The position numbers and the translations under genes are program-made. Shown one piece after another: positions 1 to 10,848 of a DNA stretch of 64,000 nucleotides. This DNA comes from Eucalyptus grandis (Eukaryota > Streptophyta > Magnoliopsida > Myrtales > Myrtaceae), in assembly GCF_016545825.1 (NCBI RefSeq), contig NC_052613.1, forward strand, positions 44,188,112 to 44,252,111, given 5' to 3'. The notes below the pieces were generated by a model. That model made no database searches and was not told where the DNA came from. It was given only the letters and a program-made list of their open reading frames with translations. The stretch's first letter is position 1, and each line of letters begins with the position of its first letter.

Positions 1-191
1 AAAAGGCATTTTCTATTTTTCCTTTTACAACTATCCGTATACCCCATTTCAATTGCCTTATATACTGATCGTCTTCTTCACGAACCCAAGAAGCAAAAAA
101 CTTCACTTTCTTACTTTTACTCTCTAGTTTAATCCTCAAAATTTTCATCTTTCTCGCGAATCGAGTTTGAAATCTCTCAAATACTGTGACA

Positions 192-2255
192 ATGACTTCA
201 CAAAGAAAGTACTCAAGGATTGCAAAGCGGGGACCACAGATATGCGTGAGGGTCCTACACACTTTGATCTGATCGAGGAAGAAGAATCTTCAAGGCAACT
301 GCAGAATCCACAACATTCTCAACCGCGTCATTCTCCTCGCGCTAGACCACAGGATGCTCAACAACAAGCGGAGGAAGAAATTATTGAGGATGCAGAACCC
401 GTAAGAACTCTAAAGCCTGCTTTTACCTTCAAACTCTACTCTACCTTAAAGGTGGAGGTTCTGCTTTGAACTTTATTGATGAATTTTTGAAAGAAAATGG
501 GTACCGAAATGAAACCCACTTTTTACGAACGATGGAACGTTTGTGAATTGCTCCTGCGGGCTTGGTAGAAAGAGCTTTTGCGAATATCCCAAGTGATCCT
601 CGTGTTGGAGGACATAGTCAACCTGATGGAAATGATGATGAAAAGATGTTCACTCATTTTAAGCCTAGAATGGGTGTCGCTGCGAATATTCGAGGAAAAA
701 GGCCAGATTTGTTTCATTCTGAGGAACATAAGCGACTTTACTCTAAGTTGCTGAAGCGAGGGGTGATGAATCCAAGGAGTGTGGATTTTGATTTTCTCGA
801 CTCTCTAAACGTAAAGTTGCGAGAGAAATTCACTTTACTTCAACTTGAACGATTTTGCTCTGAAACAATAGTAGCTCATCCATAACTTACTACATATTTC
901 TATTCCAATCTAAGCTTTTTGGATGTGAATAGATTTTCCTTCAGTGTTAGAGACTAGGATTATGTGGTTGATATGGACATTCTGGCTAATGTGATTGGAG
1001 TAGAGAGAGGGGAATTCCAATCAATTAGTGTGTCTATTGGTCGTGCGAATGTAGAGCTTGTTCGGGATGGAATGACAGAAGGACGAATTTCGTACTTGAG
1101 GATGAATGCCTCAAATATCTTGCTTCACAAGATTGTGATCAATTTTCTTAGACCCAAATCGACTTCAAAGACTAACGTCTCCAATTCGAAAGCAAAGCTG
1201 ATGTATGCTATCAATGCTGGCAAAAAGTTCTCTCTGTCACACACTATCATGTTTCACATGTATAGATCGATGGTGAAGGACAAGGGCCAACTTCCTTATT
1301 TAGCACTTGTCACTAAGTTATTTAGACATTTTAATATTTAGCCTCCCAAAATTCTGTGTGTTCGAACCTATGATCAAATGGTGGTGGGACTGAAGATGGT
1401 TTCTAAAATGTGTCTGAAGGAGCTGAACAATGCTTTGGAGCGATTTAAGGAGAAAACCCCTATCAAGACTCATCAAGTCTCTATGGCTATAAAACGGAAA
1501 GGTAAGGAGCCCATGACAGCTTTATCTAAGAAAAGGAGAGCACTCATCTTGCAGGATGAAGACTCTTGCCTTAAGGAACTTACAGCGTTTTATCCAGAGA
1601 CAGAAGAGAGAGAGAGGATCAAGACAGAGAAGAAATAGAGCAGAGGAGTAAAGAGAGGGAATCGATGAGGAAAGAAGCAGAGGAAGAAAGAACTGCAGAA
1701 GAAGAGAGAAGAGGAGAACAAGAAGAGACTGAGCATGAAGAGTACTTCTCTCCACCTGAAGGCACTAAAACATGGGGAGCTATCGAAAAAAGAGGTACAT
1801 CTTCAATTGCTTTTACTAGTGAAGATGTTAGTCATTCTCCTGCTAATCCAAAAGATGTATATGCCTCTCAATTTCCTGAGGAAGGTCATGAGATTTCATC
1901 TCCAAATCTGGATGCTCATGCTGAAATGCCATTATCTGCCAATACTCCACAAACTGATCATGCTGAAGCAAGCACTCAAACTGACAACTCAACAGATTTT
2001 AGAAGATTGATTGATGTTCTTATGGAGATGCGAGGCCAGATTTATGCTTTGGGATGCGAAGTTCAAAACATGCAGAATGCCAGTCAAGCCTCTTTAGTTT
2101 CTTTGAACAATCAAGTTCAGGCCCTTAATCTTCAAGTTCAAGCAACTGCCAAGGGTGAGGAAGTAGCGCAACTGAAGGAGGATTTGAGAAAGCTGGAGGA
2201 GACTGTCAAGTCGATGGGAGATTTCCAGCTTATTCGCGTTCCAAAACAATCTTAA
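192..2255 (+). pseudogene. Broken extra (env-like / plant-transposon-protein) ORF of copia copy A
   Basis: The ATG at 192 is equivalent to the ATG at 13225 of copy B. The reading is split over several frames (about 192-469, 562-885, 964-1341, 1378-1638 and 1665-2255) by small indels and stops, one of them near base 249. Recognisable parts are an acidic N-terminus with THFDL..EEEES, a middle domain with LPYLALVTKLF and MVVGLKMVSKM resembling the plant-specific 'putative plant transposon protein' family, a basic-acidic Lys/Glu region, and a C-terminal part with MEMRGQIYALGCEVQNMQNA predicted to form a coiled coil. In Sireviruses the ORF at this place has been called envelope-like because of its position and coiled coil. 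I see no clear signal peptide or membrane segment, so that role is unproven here. Confidence 0.7.
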
Positions 2256-2638
2256 TTTTATCCAATTCTCTTTTCGTCTCTACCTTTTAATGCTGATAAA
2301 AAGGGGGAGAAGTTGATGCAGATTTGACTTTTGTTTGACTTTACTATTGACTTTACTTTTGTTTGGTTGTGATTGGTTTGGCTTGGACTATGTTTTTGGT
2401 TTGGATTGCTTGATCGTTGATCGTTTAATGCTTGCAATATCTTAAGCGTTGTTGGTGTTCATGGTAAAGATAGTTGTTTTTACAGACTAACTCATTTCTG
2501 TGGATGCATATTCGATACTATCTTTATCCTAATCCATTTATTTTTTTTATGAGATATCCATGTCTGCTTAAGTATTGTCTTGCAGGTCAAAGTATCTAAA
2601 TCTATAGGAAAATTTTGTCACCATAAAAAATGGGGAGA

Positions 2639-3621
2639 TGTTGGAGAAAATTTCCTTATTTGTTTTGAAGTTGACAAAATGTTTCCATCAGTCTAATCTG
2701 AAGACTTGCAGACTCTTTCATCAAAGTTTGAAGACCGCTAGACTGCCAGATTCAAGATTTAAAGTCTACCCTCATTGACAGTTTCTAGACCGTCGAAGAA
2801 GATTTATCCAGAATTGAGTATTTCTTTAAGGATTTGATTCGAGCGGCTAAAGAAGATCTCATGGCTGGAGAAAGCATCTCAAGATCTATTATTCATTTTT
2901 GATTAATTCGGGTAATTTGGATCTGTTGATTGGCGAAATATACTTGGAAGGTTCTACTTATGGAAACCTAGATATTGATTGTATGGGCGAGCATGATTGG
3001 TGGGCTATTATCACATTCCTTAAGTAATTTGAGATCTCCCTAAATTGATTCTATCCAACGGGTAGATTGGAAGAACTCCTTTGGAAGGCGCCAACGGTTA
3101 TGAAGGCATGGAGGAGTATATAAAGAAGATGCTCTAGTTATTCGAGTGTGTGCGCGATAGATAAATTCCAAAGTCTGAAGCTCATGATAGATAAATTCCA
3201 AAGTCTGAAGCTCATTGTTCTTTGCTGATTCAATTGTTGAGCGTAAATTTGTACTCAAAAGAGAGTTTATACATTTGTGAGGCCTTGAGGAAGTGTAGCA
3301 GAGTCTCTACACTGTGGAATCAAGGACGTGATACTGTAACGACTCTTTTGATTCATAGTGAAATCCAACCGGTGGGCTATTAGTGCGGGAGAGTGGACGT
3401 AGGCTTGGATTAAGCTGAACCACTATAAACCTTGTATTTTTATTCATTTCCCTGAACTCTTTTACTTTGTTCGTAACTTTATTTAATTGTTAAAGTCTAA
3501 TTTCCCCTTCAAAGTCTATTGTTAACCAAACTCAGGTTAAAAGTAAAGTTCTACACTATATTTTGCAAAATTTGTTTTCGCACCTATTCACCCCCTCTAG
3601 GTGCACATACTAGCACTTTCA
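2639..3621 (+). repeat. 3' LTR of copia copy A
   Basis: About 983 bp, starting TGTTGGAGAAAA directly after a purine-rich tract (AATGGGGAGA) and ending CTAGCACTTTCA. It aligns along its length with the LTRs at 6857-7791 and 15705-16640 but is about 48 bp longer, partly from a 30-bp tandem duplication (about 3159-3218). A TATA-like TATATAAAG lies near 3116. It is more diverged from the two LTRs of copy B than they are from each other, so copies A and B are separate insertions. Confidence 0.85.
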
Positions 3622-4688
3622 GTATCAAACATAACCTCGTGCAACTTGTGTAATCAACGGATTGATAAGGATGTTAGGTCGGCCACCATATCATGTGATG
3701 GCGGATTTTGTTCAAGTTTAGCTGTTCGACTGGTTTAAAGGTGGTACAGTCCCACTTTTTAGTCTCTAATAAGCTGTCGAAAGCACAAGCATGGATACCT
3801 TTGATCTTCCCACTCAATTTGAGGTCCATATACGAGATTGAATGTGGAGAAATGGGTGCATATCTGGTATTACTGAATTCTCTGAGTCACTGACAGACTC
3901 CATCATCAGTCCATATGCCCTAGACTTTAGACACATCATTCCAATGTGAAACAGCCAATGGATTTCCCCAGACATGGGCAATTCCAATCATTCCTAATCC
4001 TCAAAGTGGTCGAATGTCAATGCGTCTGTCTCTCTCCCTACCTCGCACATTCAATGTTTCTTGCTTCATGTCTTCGAACTTAGGTTGGCCTGGCCGGTGA
4101 ACTCAACCAAATGGGGAAGTGTATAGCTCGCTCTTCTTCTGTTCGATTGACCTCTTTCGAATGTGAATTCTGGGTTTGTCTCTCCCTCTGGAGATCGATG
4201 GACACACGCATCAATCAAAGCGAGTGAGTGAACTTTGACGTTTTCTTACTCTTTCGCTTTCTAAACAATTTTGGTTAGGGATGGCGAAAGACCGTGATTC
4301 TTTCCAAAGAGGCCTCTCTATATGTGTTGACAATAGCCCTATATTTTGGAATAATATGATAAATGCAAGCAATAGAGGGATTGATTTTACCTTCTATGTT
4401 CATGGGATGTCAAGTTTTCTTCGTGACGAAAACTCGTGATGACAAATCACTTTATATATATAATTGTCTAAACTTATTTAAAGTATAGACCTAAATAAAG
4501 TGAGATGATCATATATATATAACCAGTCTCGTAATCAAGGAGTAACCCGAGAATTTATCCATCAATTCAAAAACTACCATTCCCTTCTTCACGTACCAAA
4601 TAGGATATAAAAGATACCTAAGCCGTACCAACTGCCCGAAGTACAAATAACCAGAAACCATAAAGTGAAGATCAATTATTTGCCTTCA
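3622..4688. other. Spacer with no recognisable gene
   Basis: Only short ORFs in unrelated frames are present, for example about 3708-3893, with no recognisable motif. The stretch becomes AT-rich towards 4430-4520 with short TATATA runs. I see no RNA gene or repeat boundary. Confidence 0.5.
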
Positions 4689-4699
4689 TTAGCCATTAC

Positions 4700-5822
4700 A
4701 TCGTCTCTTCGAACTTGTAAATCTCCCCTTTTTGCCTAATATGCTAATCAATCCACAAAACGTTGTCAAGTAAGGACCTGTAAAATCAAGTGCTGTAGGC
4801 CTGAAAGATTCATTTGCTGACAGCATTCTGTGCAAGTTGGGAACTAACTCAGGAGGAATGGTTGAGGAAGCTTCATTTGCTAAGTATGTCAAGGTATTCA
4901 TGTACTGCGTATAGCACACCAAAAGCAAAACTCGTTAGTAGAGCAACTTATATGGAGAGAGATCCCATTTAAATATGTGTGTCCACAAATCCACCTAAAC
5001 GGGCACACACTTGGGTTACATAGAGATGGAAGGACAAGCCCAGCGTTCGAAAGAAAAGTAACATTTTGACATTGTTATGGCAGTCAAACGAAGGCTTGCG
5101 AGCAATTAAGTAGTAAGCGAGCATCCAAAACTAAATATATCAGAAGCACACCCAGCTGAAGCCGTTTTGCACCAGATCACTTTAGGAGCAGTGCGATTGA
5201 GTGATGGCTGCAAAAGACGGTACAGAATCCTCAACATCATATTCCTGCACGATCATTACAAAAGCTGGTATAAGTAACCAAACTGCCATCATACTAATAT
5301 CCGCAATAACATGCTGAACAAAATGTGAGGATTGTGCCACACAATACTGTCATGACTTGCATACAAGAGAATTTTCAGTCTATTTCCACAGTTTAACATC
5401 ACTAAGTACTAGATCAAGAATGGTTGGGATAGCAAGAGAACAAGAATCGAGTAGGGAGAAACTACAAAAACACAATCAGTCACCAACTTGAAGTCAGGAT
5501 GAGTAAAATCATCGTGAATAAAGGAAAATGATAAGTAACTTTCACCAATCTCTATTGTGAGATCAAAATAAGAAAAGGAATGTGCAACGGTTATGTCCCA
5601 AAGAATGAAGATGAAAACAAGGTCAGTTTCCTTCATTCATCATCTTATTGAGTTATCCACACAGAATAATGAAAAGAGTTGTAGACTAGATAAATCCACG
5701 GTGGCCTGATATGAGGACATGGCAAAACCAAATCCACCAAGCTTCCAAGATCCACTTGATGTAATAAGCACATTCTGCAAAAAGATGTTCCGACAATTAC
5801 TTTTGCATGTCCAAATACCCAT
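4700..5822 (-). pseudogene. SCYL2-like (SCY1-like pseudokinase) gene fragment, broken
   Basis: Read on the minus strand, three collinear exon-like pieces match the N-terminal pseudokinase region of plant SCYL2, a clathrin-associated trans-Golgi/endosome trafficking factor. About 5640-5800 encodes NVLITSSGSWKLGGFGFAMS (HRD/DFG-equivalent part, where SCYL2 proteins usually have ENVLIT..GSWKL.GFGF). About 5080-5250 carries [20 protein letters not shown] and [16 protein letters not shown], but spread over different frames with stops. About 4780-4905 encodes [19 protein letters not shown] followed by [20 protein letters not shown]. The order and intron-sized gaps fit a genomic copy rather than a retrocopy. 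The first exons and most of the 3' half are missing. Frameshifts and truncation make it a pseudogene relic. Confidence 0.75.
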
Positions 5823-6024
5823 ATGCTCTTCTTAAATCCCGAATTTAAGAGTGAAACAACATAATTTTACTTAAAGGGTAGAAACACCACCCATTAAAGG
5901 GAAAGACAAAGTTATCTTCTTTTAAGAATGAAACAACAAAATTTAGAAATTACCAACTTATTTGGAGCTTGCAAATTCCCAAATTTTTGTACAAAATTAT
6001 CTTCTTTTATTTGCATATTTTTCT

Positions 6025-6538
6025 AAGGGAAAATTCCAAAAAGGGACTCGAAGTGCCATATTTTTCTCAAATAAGGGTCAAAAGTGGATATTGTTTCAAA
6101 TAATGATCGAAAGTGTCATCACTTTCTCAAATAAGGGCATGAAGTAAATATTGTTTCCAATAAGGATCTAAAGCGGTTATGTTTGTTTCAAATAAGGATT
6201 TGAAGTGGCTATATCCGTTTCAAATAACTTTCCGGCAATCACGGTATTTTCATAATTTGTCATTTTCCCTTCTTCTTTTTTTTTTTTTCTGGTTCTTCTT
6301 CTTCCTCTTCGCCGGTCCACCGGTGAAGAGGAAGAAGAAGAACCAGAAAAATAAAAGAAAGGAAAAAGGGAAAATGCCAAATGACGAACCAATTGGAAAA
6401 TTTAGCGGGTTGGTGACCGGCAAATTAGGTCATTATTTGAAACAACCAAAGCCATTTCAGATCCTTATTTGAAACAATCAATGCCATTTTAGATCCTTAT
6501 TTGAAATAAAATCCATTCCTTTTTACAAAAATTCCCTT
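6025..6538. mobile_element. Inverted-repeat (foldback/MITE-like) element R1
   Basis: The left end AAGGGAAAATTCCAAAAAGG is mirrored on the right by an imperfect copy ending AATTCCCTT. Inside are repeated phrases of the type CAAATAAGGATCTGAAGTGG on the left and their complements on the right. The centre (6289-6349) is a near-perfect hairpin whose arms are pyrimidine-rich (TTCTTCTTCCTCTTC) and purine-rich around CCGGTCCACCGG. No transposase is encoded, so it would be non-autonomous. It belongs to the same structural family as the elements at 18717, 36029, 40918, 46718 and 55634. I could not find a clear target-site duplication. Confidence 0.55.
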
Positions 6539-6856
6539 TTACTAATGCTTTGAATTCACTAACTATTTTATAAAATTCATAACCTAAATTAGTATTATTT
6601 ACTAAATTTTGTCAAATTAAAATTTTTAGTTTTGATTACCAACTATCCTTTAATTATTTACGAATATTTAAATTTTTTAATCTACCAATTGTCTTGTTAA
6701 AGTTACCAAGTTTGTTTGTCTTGGGGCTATTTTTTAAATTTATAAGACTCATTCAAAAACTACCAATCAAAATTAGCTTGATTTACCAACTTTTCTTCCA
6801 TTAAATTATCATATAGTATTAAGTGCCTACTTTCATTTGAATTACTTACCATGCTC
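6539..6856. other. AT-rich spacer before the copia LTR
   Basis: About 318 bp of strongly AT-rich sequence with repeated ACTAATT / TTACCAACT words and no ORF or recognisable element. Confidence 0.5.
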
Positions 6857-7791
6857 TGTTGGAGAAAACTTCCTTGAGTGTTTTGAAGCTAACAAAATGT
6901 TTCTATCATTCTAGTCTAAAGACTTGTAAACTCTTCCATCAAAGTCTGAAGACTCCGGACTATCGACTCAAGACTCAAAGTCTATCCTCATTGACAATTT
7001 CTAGACCGTCGAATAAGGCTTATCCAGGACTGGATGTTTCGTTAAGGATTTGACTTTATCGATTGGAGAAGATTTCTTGGCTGGATATAGCATGCCGGAA
7101 TCCATTATTCAAATCAAGATTGATTCAGGGATTATGGATCCGTTGATTAGCGAAGTATACTTGGAAGGTTCTACTTATGGAAACCTAGATCCTGATTGTA
7201 TGGGCGAGCATGATTGATGGGCTATCGTCATGTTCCTTAAATAGCTCGAAGATCTTTTTAATTGATTATGTTCAACGGGTATATTGGAATAATTCATTTG
7301 GTAAGTGCCAACGGGTATGATGGCATAAAGGAGTATATAAGGAAGACGTTCCAGTTGTTCGAGTGTGTGCAATATAGAAGAATTCCAAAGTCTGAAGCTC
7401 CTTGTTCTTAGTCAATTAAATTGTTGAGCGAAATCTTGTACACAAAAGAGAGTCTATATCTTTGAGAGACCTTGATGAAGTTTAGTAGAGTCTCTACACT
7501 GTGGAATCAAGGAAGAGCTTTACTGTAACAACTCTTTTGTTCATAGTGAAATCCAGCCGATGGACTGTCAGTGCGGAAGAGTGGACGTAGGTTTAGATTA
7601 AGCCAAACCACTATACTCCATGTGTTCATATTCTCTTCTCTACGCTCTTTTACTTTGATCGTAACTCGTTTTGTTTACAAGAGACGAATTTCCTTTTCAT
7701 AATCTATTGTTGATTAGTGCTGCACGCTTATATCGTAAAATTGTTTTTACATCTATTCACCCCTCTCTAAGTGATCATACTAGCTTTCACA
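6857..7791 (+). repeat. 5' LTR of copia copy B
   Basis: 935 bp, TGTTGGAGAAAA to AGCTTTCACA, with the standard TG...CA ends. It is repeated at 15705-16640 with scattered substitutions, clearly several per hundred bases by eye in the first quarter, which suggests an old insertion. It contains a TATA-like box (AGTATATAAGG, about 7331-7341). Confidence 0.92.
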
Positions 7792-7793
7792 AT

Positions 7794-7806
7794 TGGTATC
7801 AGAGCC
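7794..7806 (+). other. Primer-binding site (initiator tRNA-Met)
   Basis: TGGTATCAGAGCC begins two bases after the 5' LTR. It is the standard plant copia PBS, complementary to the 3' end of initiator tRNA-Met, and it fixes the LTR boundary and element orientation. Confidence 0.95.
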
Positions 7807-7851
7807 TGTGTACTCACTTAAGTTGAAGTGTTTTACTTCAGAGCTAGATCC

Positions 7852-9520
7852 ATGGCTAGTATGTTGGCTCCAAGACTAGTTGAAGGGCAGAGCAATACCA
7901 AACCGCCTTATTTTGATGGAAATGAATACAACATATGGAAAAATAAGATGAAGGCATTTCTAAGATCAAAGGATCCTCCGGAATGGGATGTGGTAGACAA
8001 AGGAATCATTCCTAAACCGCACCTTTTGTCTCGGGAAAAGAGGAAAAGAAGCCGTTGAGTCTAGCGAAATGACTCAAGAAGAGATAACCAAGAGACAAGC
8101 TCTTGATGCAAAAGCAATTTATTCTTTATATTGTGCATTATCACCTACTGAATATAACAGAATATCTTCTTGTGTTACAGCTAAAGAAGTTTGGGATAGA
8201 TTACACATCACCTATGAAGGAACTGATCGAGTGAAAGAAATCAGAATCAACATTTTGCTTGGTCAATACGAAGCATTCAAAATGAGATCAAGAGAATCTA
8301 TCACTGACATGTTTAGTCATTTTACAGAAATCATGAATGGTCTTGAAAATCAAGGTCAACCAATTTCTGATCCCATGAAAGTAAACAAGCTACTGCGTGG
8401 ACTCTCCCAGGATTGGAATCACATAAAGACCTCAATAAGGGAGACACAAAGAATTATGCCACTTTCTATTGATGAATTGGTTGGGACTCTTCAGTCTTAT
8501 GAAGTGAAGCGAATCAATGAAGATGAAGATCCTAAAGGTAAGAAATCCATTGCATTAAAATCTAGGGATAAGTGTTCCAGAAGTCCTACAACTTGTCACG
8601 AAAATGCATTTCAGTCCTAAAATTTGCAAAAAGTGCATTTAAATCCTAAAACTTGTCAAATTGTTTCAAATGAGTCATAAGATTAACGTCGTTAGTCTTT
8701 TCCGTTAAAAATGCTGACGTGGCATTTTAAATAATTTTTTATTTTCCAGGTTTATTTTTAATTAATTTTTATCCTTTTTTAAAAAAAATTAGATTTAAAA
8801 ACCAAAAAATTAAAATTATTCTTATCTTATTTTCAACAAAAACTGAAAAGAAAAGTTAAAAATTTATTTTTAAATTTTTTAAAAATAAATTGAAAAAATA
8901 ATGTTAACTTTTTAAATATGTTTTTTAATAGATATTTTAACTAAAAATTTATTTTAAATTAAAATGTTTTTTTTAATAATTATTTTAAATTTTTTAGAAG
9001 TTTTTGGTGAAAATAAGATCAAATGAATAAATTTGATTTTTTTTAGCTTTTAAATCTAATTTTTTTAAAAATAATTTTAAAAAAATTCATGTGGAAAATA
9101 AAAAAAAATTATTTAAAAATGCCACGTCAGCATTTTTAACGGAAAATGCTAACGCGTCGATCTTAGGACTCGTTTGAAACAATTTGACAAGTTTTAGGAC
9201 TTAAATGCACTTTTTTGCAAGTTTTAGACCGAAATGCATTTTCGTGAAAACAAGTTGTAGGACTTCCGAACACTTATCCCTAAAATCTAATGATGATTAC
9301 GATGTCACAGTTTCTCAAGACGATATGGATGATGAGGAGCTTGCTCTCATGATAAGAAGATTCAGAAAGGTAAACGAGAAAAGGGAGAAGATTCAATCTA
9401 AAGAAACAAAGTTTTCAAAAGCAACGGACTAAGTCTGTTGAGGATGATGAATCCAATAGAGATGTAGTCTGCATTTTGAATATAAGAAAAAGGGACACAT
9501 CAGACTCAACTGTTCCCTTT
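7852..9520 (+). pseudogene. copia gag, interrupted by a Mutator-like insertion
   Basis: Gag begins at ATG 7852 (MASMLAPRLVEGQSN...) and shows the UBN2-type copia gag pattern: YFDGNEYNIWKNKMKAFLRS near the N-terminus, then VWDRLHITYEGTDRVKE and LLRGLSQDW. It is broken near 8058-8069 by a frameshift. At 8565-9280 it is interrupted by a 716-bp DNA transposon. The reading resumes in the same protein context after it (NDDYDVTVSQDDMDDEELAL, from about 9288). A first zinc knuckle follows at about 9470-9515 (pattern C-F-E-Y-K..GH....C, second Cys changed to Tyr and a one-base insertion). A second CCHC knuckle (CSKCNSLDHFQKEC) lies at about 10153-10191. Confidence 0.85.
8565..9280. mobile_element. Non-autonomous Mutator-like element (MITE/MULE) with perfect 9-bp TSD
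   Basis: The element starts GGGATAAGTGTTC and ends GAACACTTATCCC. It has terminal inverted repeats of about 150 bp covering AGTCCTACAACTTGT, GACAAGTTTTAGGA and the inner TGCTGACGTGGCATTTTTAA and their complements. It is flanked by identical 9-bp direct repeats TAAAATCTA at 8556-8564 and 9281-9289. A 9-bp duplication with long TIRs is the hallmark of the Mutator superfamily. The interior is extremely AT-rich and has no ORF, so a transposase must have come from elsewhere. Removing the element and one TSD copy would rejoin the surrounding gag sequence, so it inserted after the retrotransposon. Confidence 0.9.
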
Positions 9521-10302
9521 TGAGGAAAAAGAAAGGAAAAGCTGAGAAATATCGAAAGGCACTCAAACTAGAAAATTGGAGTGATACAGAATGTGAAGAA
9601 AGTGATGATGATTATGCCAATATTTGTCTTATGGCACAATCGGACTCGAATTCGACTTCGAGGCGGACTCGAGATTCGAGACAAATGAAATCGAGGTAAG
9701 TAATTTGAAAATCCCTACTAAAGTCTCTAGATACATTGATGAATTATGTCTTAGTCTCAAAACTTCTCTTAAAAGGATTTTCGAACTTAAAAGAGAATTC
9801 TACACTAAAGCAACAAGAAAATGTTTGGAAAGAAAAGGTCAAAAGTCTAGATAAAGTGTTACTACTTTGAAAGAAAATGCAGACAATCTTTCAAAAGAAA
9901 ATGCATTCTTGAAAAATGATATCTCAAATAATTCTAAAAGATTTTCTATAGGATCGAGAAACTTGAAAAAATTCTTTCAGCATAAAAACCTTACTTCAAC
10001 AAATCAAGTTTAGGAATGACCGCTGAAACCATTCCTCTAATTGATTTTCCTAAAGTAAAGGAAAGAATTAAGCAAAGACCTACAAGAGATGCTTACAAAA
10101 ATCATTTCCAAAAGTTTTTGTAAAACCAGTAAGTCAAAGGCTCTTAGATGTTCTAAGTGCAATAGCTTAGACCATTTTCAGAAAGAATGTCCTATGGTTT
10201 GGAAACCTGTTAAGAAGGTATGGGCAAAGACCGTATATTACACTAACACCAATGGACTCAAGAAAATATGGGTACCAAAGAAAGCTTGAGTCTATTTTCT
10301 AA
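9521..10302 (+). pseudogene. copia gag-to-protease linker, degenerate
   Basis: The linker contains an acidic stretch (WSDTECEESDDDYANICLMA, about 9580-9640 in one frame), a short ORF at 9624-9854, a Lys/Asn-rich region with ILKNDISNNSKRF-type coiled-coil composition, and the second zinc knuckle (C..C....H....C) at about 10153-10191. It ends in KVWAKTVYYTNTNGLKKIWVPKKA-type sequence, typical just before copia protease. Several frames are used, so it is decayed. Confidence 0.7.
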
Positions 10303-10848
10303 ATGCATGTCACTATCAAGAAAAAGATTAAATGGTACCTGAATAGTGGATGCTCAAGGCATATGACAAGAGATTCAAAATGCTTCATAAAGCTTGTTCA
10401 ATTTAATGTTGGAAAAGTTTCATTTGGAGGAAACAGCAAAGGAAGAATTGTGGGATATGGAACTGTAAAGATTGGAAGCCTCACGATCGCAATGTTTCCT
10501 TAGTGGAAGGACTCAACTACAATTTGTTAAGTATCGAGTCAGGCCTGTGCGACACCGGTTTCAAAATCAATTTTCAAGAGGGAATATGTTCAAGAACCAG
10601 TAAAGACTCCTCTCAATCTTTCACGGGTCAAAGACATGGAAAAATCTACCTCTTGGATATCAAACCAGATGAAACCCAATGTCTGATCTCAATTCAAGAA
10701 GAAGCAAACTTATGGCACAGAAAACTTGGGCACATCAACATGAAGCAATTAGCCAAAATTTCAGCAAAAAAACTTGTTCTTGGTCTACCCAATTTGTCAT
10801 ACCAAAAGTCTCGATCTATGCACACCATGTGTGTTGGGAAAACAGTTT
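10303..10848 (+). pseudogene. copia protease and GAG-pre-integrase domain, defective
   Basis: The protease core is WYLNSGCSRHMTRD. Copia proteases normally read DSG at this point, and here the catalytic Asp codon is AAT (Asn) at 10342-10344. A stop near 10503 separates it from VEGLNYNLLSIESGLCDTGF and the GAG-pre-integrase motif LWHRKLGHINMKQLAKIS (about 10710-10765). The reading reaches CVGKT and then jumps directly to FEEKSDECIFLGYS, a motif normally found C-terminal to the integrase core. The zinc-binding remainder and the DDE catalytic core are therefore missing at the junction near 10840-10848. Confidence 0.85.

Larger units (their letters stand above)
1..3621 (+). mobile_element. Ty1/copia (Sirevirus-like) retrotransposon copy A, 3' portion only
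   Basis: This is the 3' part of a copia-superfamily element whose 5' LTR, gag and pol lie left of the window. Base 1 aligns with about base 13019 of the second copy (6857-16640), and similarity continues through the extra ORF, the untranslated region and the LTR. The order seen is extra ORF, A/G-rich tract (about 2299-2313), long untranslated stretch, then the 3' LTR starting TGTTGGAGAAAA. An extra ORF between pol and the 3' LTR is typical of the Sirevirus lineage. The coding part is broken by frameshifts, so this copy is inactive. Confidence 0.85.
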
